DNA from: JAKSSE01 sp045597645
GTDB lineage: Bacteria; Bacillota; Clostridia; Lachnospirales; Lachnospiraceae
DNA length: 64,000 bases
Direction of reading: 5' to 3'
NCBI GenBank assembly: GCA_045597645.1
Contig: JAZLKM010000027.1
Location: 62,001-126,000 of the forward strand
In this document: in pieces, positions 61,445 through 64,000 of the stretch
Numbering within the stretch: the first letter of the stretch is position 1
Layout: each line of letters starts with the position of its first letter
Position numbers and translations under genes: made by a program
The notes under the pieces: generated by a model
Seen by the model: the letters and a program-made list of their open reading frames with translations, nothing else
The model's database searches: none
Told to the model about the DNA's origin: nothing

Positions 61445-62377
61445 TTACAGCAGCATTCTTACGCATCCGTACATTCCAGCATCATTTCCAAGAGTTGCAA
61501 GGTTAATCTTTGTCTCTTTGCATGCATGGAATGCATACTTCTCGTAGCCTTTGGCTATCATATCTGTAAGCACATTCCCTGCCTTAGATACTCCACCACC
61601 TATTACAAATACTCCAGGGTTGGTAACCACTGCCATATTGGCCATGGCTCTTCCCAAAATGTCACAGATATAATCTGCCACCTGTGTAGACAGTTCGTCA
61701 CCAGCTTTCACTCCGTCCCACAGATCCTTTGCTGTAACCTCTGTGCTACTGAGTGTCGATGTGCCTTCATATTTCTCAAGAGCTTCCTTTGCGAGTCTTG
61801 CCATTCCTGTCGCGCTGGCATATTGCTCAAGGCATCCCTTACCTCCACATCCACAGGTTCTCGTCTCAGAAGGATTTACCTTCATGTGCCCTATCTCGCC
61901 GCCTGCGCCATTTGCACCTACTACAAGCTTGCCGTCTACAGCTACTCCACCACCTACTCCGGTGCCAAGTGTAAGCATTATCATATCGCCATAGCCTTTG
62001 CCACCGCCCTGCCATAGCTCTCCGAGCGCTGCAACATTTGCGTCATTTCCTATCTCAGCCCTTACGCTAAGTCTTTTCTCCATGATTTCCTTTGCCGGAG
62101 TAACACCCCAGCCCAAGTTAGCGCACTTATTCACTATACCCTCTTTATTTACTGGGCCTGGACATCCAATACCTACACCAAAGATATCATCCTTGGTAAG
62201 CCCCCTTTTCGCCAGGTATTCCTCTATTGATACTGCGATGTCCTCGAGGATATGCGAACCACCATCTGATGTATCCGTCTTGATTTCCCACTTGTCCTCA
62301 AGTATTCCATCTTTAGTGAAAAATCCCATCTTTACTGTGGTTCCACCTATATCTACTCCAAATGCGTAGTTTGACAT
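61445..62377 (-). CDS. glcK: ROK family glucokinase
   Basis: 310 residues: ATP-binding DIGGTTVKMG at the N-terminus, catalytic GNDANVAALGE, LGTGVGGGVAVDG, EIGHMKV and the ROK zinc motif CGCGGKGC (about residues 173-180). It phosphorylates glucose in the cytoplasm. It lies 29 bases after the penicillin-binding protein gene and upstream of the giant surface gene, with SD GAGGT. Glucokinase and fructokinase members of ROK can be hard to separate, but the length and motifs fit glucokinase of Firmicutes. Confidence 0.92.
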   Translation of the reverse strand: MSNYAFGVDIGGTTVKMGFFTKDGILEDKWEIKTDTSDGGSHILEDIAVSIEEYLAKRGLTKDDIFGVGIGCPGPVNKEGIVNKCANLGWGVTPAKEIMEKRLSVRAEIGNDANVAALGELWQGGGKGYGDMIMLTLGTGVGGGVAVDGKLVVGANGAGGEIGHMKVNPSETRTCGCGGKGCLEQYASATGMARLAKEALEKYEGTSTLSSTEVTAKDLWDGVKAGDELSTQVADYICDILGRAMANMAVVTNPGVFVIGGGVSKAGNVLTDMIAKGYEKYAFHACKETKINLATLGNDAGMYGCVRMLL

Positions 62378-62406
62378 CTCATTACCTCTTTCGTTTCTAA
62401 TGTAAT

Positions 62407-64000
62407 CTATTCTTCAGCCGGAATCTCCTGTATTATCTGCTCCGGCGATATCTCTTGCTCCTGTGGTACTATCTCCTGCGGCAATATTGGCTGACCATTC
62501 TCGTCGTACTGTGTTCCAAGAGGATTACCCTTGTCATCCCGCATTTCGATCAGATTGCCATATTCATCGTATATCCAGCTCGGATGCTCCCAATAATCTG
62601 GCAGCTCCTGAAACTCTTCTCTGCGCTTGCTCTCATACTCATACTCTGGTGACAACAGTAATCCCAGCTGTCCCAGCCCCTTGTGTATTTCCTCCATATA
62701 GCTTTGCCATATGTAGGAAGGGTATGTAGAGCCCTTAAGCTCCTCCACTGTCTGTGGCATATCACAGCCAACCCATACGCTTGTCGTGAAATACCTCGTA
62801 TATCCTACGAACCAACCGTCTTTATTATCGTTTGTAGTTCCAGTCTTGCCTGCCGCCTGCATATCTTCAAGCTGAGCTTGTCGACCCGTGCCTGCTGTCA
62901 TAACAGACATCATCATGTCTGTCATCTGGCGAGATGCCTGTCTGGTATACACCTGCTTTTCTATTTGATTCGAATTATATATTTCATTTCCACTTGCATC
63001 CGTTATGCGAACTATGCATGTAGGCGCTCTATATTGTCCATCATTCTGCAATGTTGCATAGGCGGCTGCCATCTCCAAAGGAGACACTCCATATGTAAGC
63101 CCACCCAGTGCAGCAGGCAATCTATAGTCTTCTTTATCAATTCTCTGGAAATCCATATCCAGCAGATATCCCAAGCCCACCCTAGGACTTATCTCATCAA
63201 ATAGCTTCCAAGCAACAGTATTCTTACTGCTTGTGACAGCCTGTCTGAACGTTATCTCACCCGCATAATATTCGTCTACATTAGCTGGACCATCCTCCAG
63301 CTCCTCGTCCAATACGATGGTATCTGGCGTATATCCGCGCTCAAGACATGGCGTGTAAACTATCAACGGCTTTATGGTGCTACCTGGTTGCCTGTAGCTC
63401 TGATAAGCCCGGTTAAGCGTGTAGAGTCCATCCGACTCATCTCTGCCACCTACTATTGCCTTGACATAACCGGTTGTATTGTCTATACACACTGCCGCAC
63501 CCTGTACAGGATCTCCTTTTTCTCCGTACAATCCTTCAAGGCCACTATCTATAGCCCTCTGCAGCGATTCCTGCATATCTAGGTCAATTGAAGTATATAC
63601 CTGATATCCGTTGTTGAATTGTATTCCACCTTGAGACTCTAGTGCCTCATCAACACAGTGATATATGTATGTCTCGACATAATTTATTTTGTCGTAATAC
63701 GTTCTCTCGATGTTTATCTGCTCTGTAATGGCCGCATCATATGTGCTTTTAGATATCCTGCCATCCTCCAGCATTTCACCAAGGATGATATTTCTTCTAT
63801 CTATGGTGCTTTCAAAGTTCACCATCGGATCATATTTGGTAGGACTATTTGGTATCGCACACAGAAATGCTGTCTGCGACAAGCTTAGTGCTGAAAGTGG
63901 CTTTGCAAAATAACCTTCTGCTGCCGCCTCTATACCATAAAATCCATTGGCAAAATATATGTTGTTAAGATAGAACTCCAGTATCTGATCCTTTGAATAT
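62407..64000 (-). CDS. Class A penicillin-binding protein, PBP1A-like (5' end beyond window)
   Basis: The reading frame stays open to the right edge; what is visible begins inside the GT51 glycosyltransferase domain (EFYLNNIYFANGFYGIEAAA, QTAFLCAIPNSPTKYDP). It is followed by a transpeptidase domain with SxxK in QPGSTIKPL, SxN in SSKNTVAWK and KTGT in AAGKTGTTND. It polymerises and cross-links peptidoglycan outside the membrane. The C-terminus is a Pro/Gln/Glu-rich tail (IVPQEQEISPEQI). At least 530 residues are visible; the N-terminal anchor is outside the window. Confidence 0.95.
   Translation of the reverse strand, partial: YSKDQILEFYLNNIYFANGFYGIEAAAEGYFAKPLSALSLSQTAFLCAIPNSPTKYDPMVNFESTIDRRNIILGEMLEDGRISKSTYDAAITEQINIERTYYDKINYVETYIYHCVDEALESQGGIQFNNGYQVYTSIDLDMQESLQRAIDSGLEGLYGEKGDPVQGAAVCIDNTTGYVKAIVGGRDESDGLYTLNRAYQSYRQPGSTIKPLIVYTPCLERGYTPDTIVLDEELEDGPANVDEYYAGEITFRQAVTSSKNTVAWKLFDEISPRVGLGYLLDMDFQRIDKEDYRLPAALGGLTYGVSPLEMAAAYATLQNDGQYRAPTCIVRITDASGNEIYNSNQIEKQVYTRQASRQMTDMMMSVMTAGTGRQAQLEDMQAAGKTGTTNDNKDGWFVGYTRYFTTSVWVGCDMPQTVEELKGSTYPSYIWQSYMEEIHKGLGQLGLLLSPEYEYESKRREEFQELPDYWEHPSWIYDEYGNLIEMRDDKGNPLGTQYDENGQPILPQEIVPQEQEISPEQIIQEIPAEE

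Noticed and set aside
61526..62017. 163-codon ORF on the + strand inside glcK
   Set aside because: It is fully antisense to a well-supported ROK kinase gene and is Cys/His rich only because it mirrors Gly/Ala codons.
62683..63204. 173-codon ORF on the + strand
   Set aside because: It is antisense to the transpeptidase domain of the PBP, with composition typical of a mirror frame and no supporting signals.

Overview
The window is a stretch of a low-GC Firmicutes chromosome. The best guess is a motile anaerobic Clostridium of the Lachnospiraceae type (Butyrivibrio, Pseudobutyrivibrio, Roseburia or Lachnospira relatives). This is inferred from gene content and order: mbl-flhO-flhP-rod protein, a YvyF-type flagellar-operon protein, cdaA-cdaR, a GlpK/GlpA/DUF1667 operon, surface proteins with PKT-type sorting signals and many large GT-C-like membrane proteins. 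Strong Shine-Dalgarno sites precede most genes. Only two genes (42783-44063) lie on the + strand. I see no rRNA, tRNA, CRISPR array, insertion sequence or prophage.

Layout, read along the - strand from the right edge. A class A penicillin-binding protein (cut by the right edge) is followed by a ROK glucokinase. Next comes a surface module: a 2892-residue secreted repeat protein, a class B sortase and a small protein with a sortase-type C-terminus. A glycerol catabolic operon follows (glpK, a GlpA-like and a GlpB-like flavoprotein, DUF1667). After a lone GT4 glycosyltransferase and a + strand amidohydrolase/ECF S-component pair comes an envelope-regulation module: a CAP-domain protein, an ECF sigma factor fused to a membrane anchor, and a lipoprotein. 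Two near-identical promoter-like motifs head its two transcription units. uvrB-uvrA follows, with a SOS box touching its promoter. Then come mbl and three flagellar rod genes, with a near-consensus sigma-28 promoter between mbl and flgF.

From recD2 (30431) to the left edge about 30 kb is one uninterrupted run of - strand genes, most overlapping or less than 50 bases apart: recD2, comF, yvyF-like, two membrane proteins of unknown function, cdaA, cdaR, an HPr-like protein, leuA, then a large cell-surface polysaccharide cluster. The run ends with a LytTR regulator, a DUF3021 membrane protein and an ABC-transporter ATPase cut by the left edge.

The polysaccharide cluster (1678-21485) combines sugar-nucleotide enzymes (RmlD, NDP-hexose 2,3-dehydratase, a Gfo/Idh/MocA 3-ketoreductase, a NAD-dependent reductase, UDP-glucuronate 4-epimerase) with two GT2 glycosyltransferases and seven large polytopic membrane proteins of GT-C or related type. 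Together they suggest a wall or surface glycan decorated outside the membrane from polyprenyl-phosphate sugars and carrying rhamnose, galacturonate and probably a 2,6-dideoxyhexose.

Most interesting points: a possible 2,6-dideoxysugar route in a surface-glycan locus; an HPr paralogue with Gly at position 15 but Ser at 46 (Crh-like) beside the c-di-AMP genes; a membrane-tethered ECF sigma factor with two candidate target promoters; a comF gene whose first zinc-binding cysteines lie upstream of any canonical start codon; and the sortase/giant-protein module.
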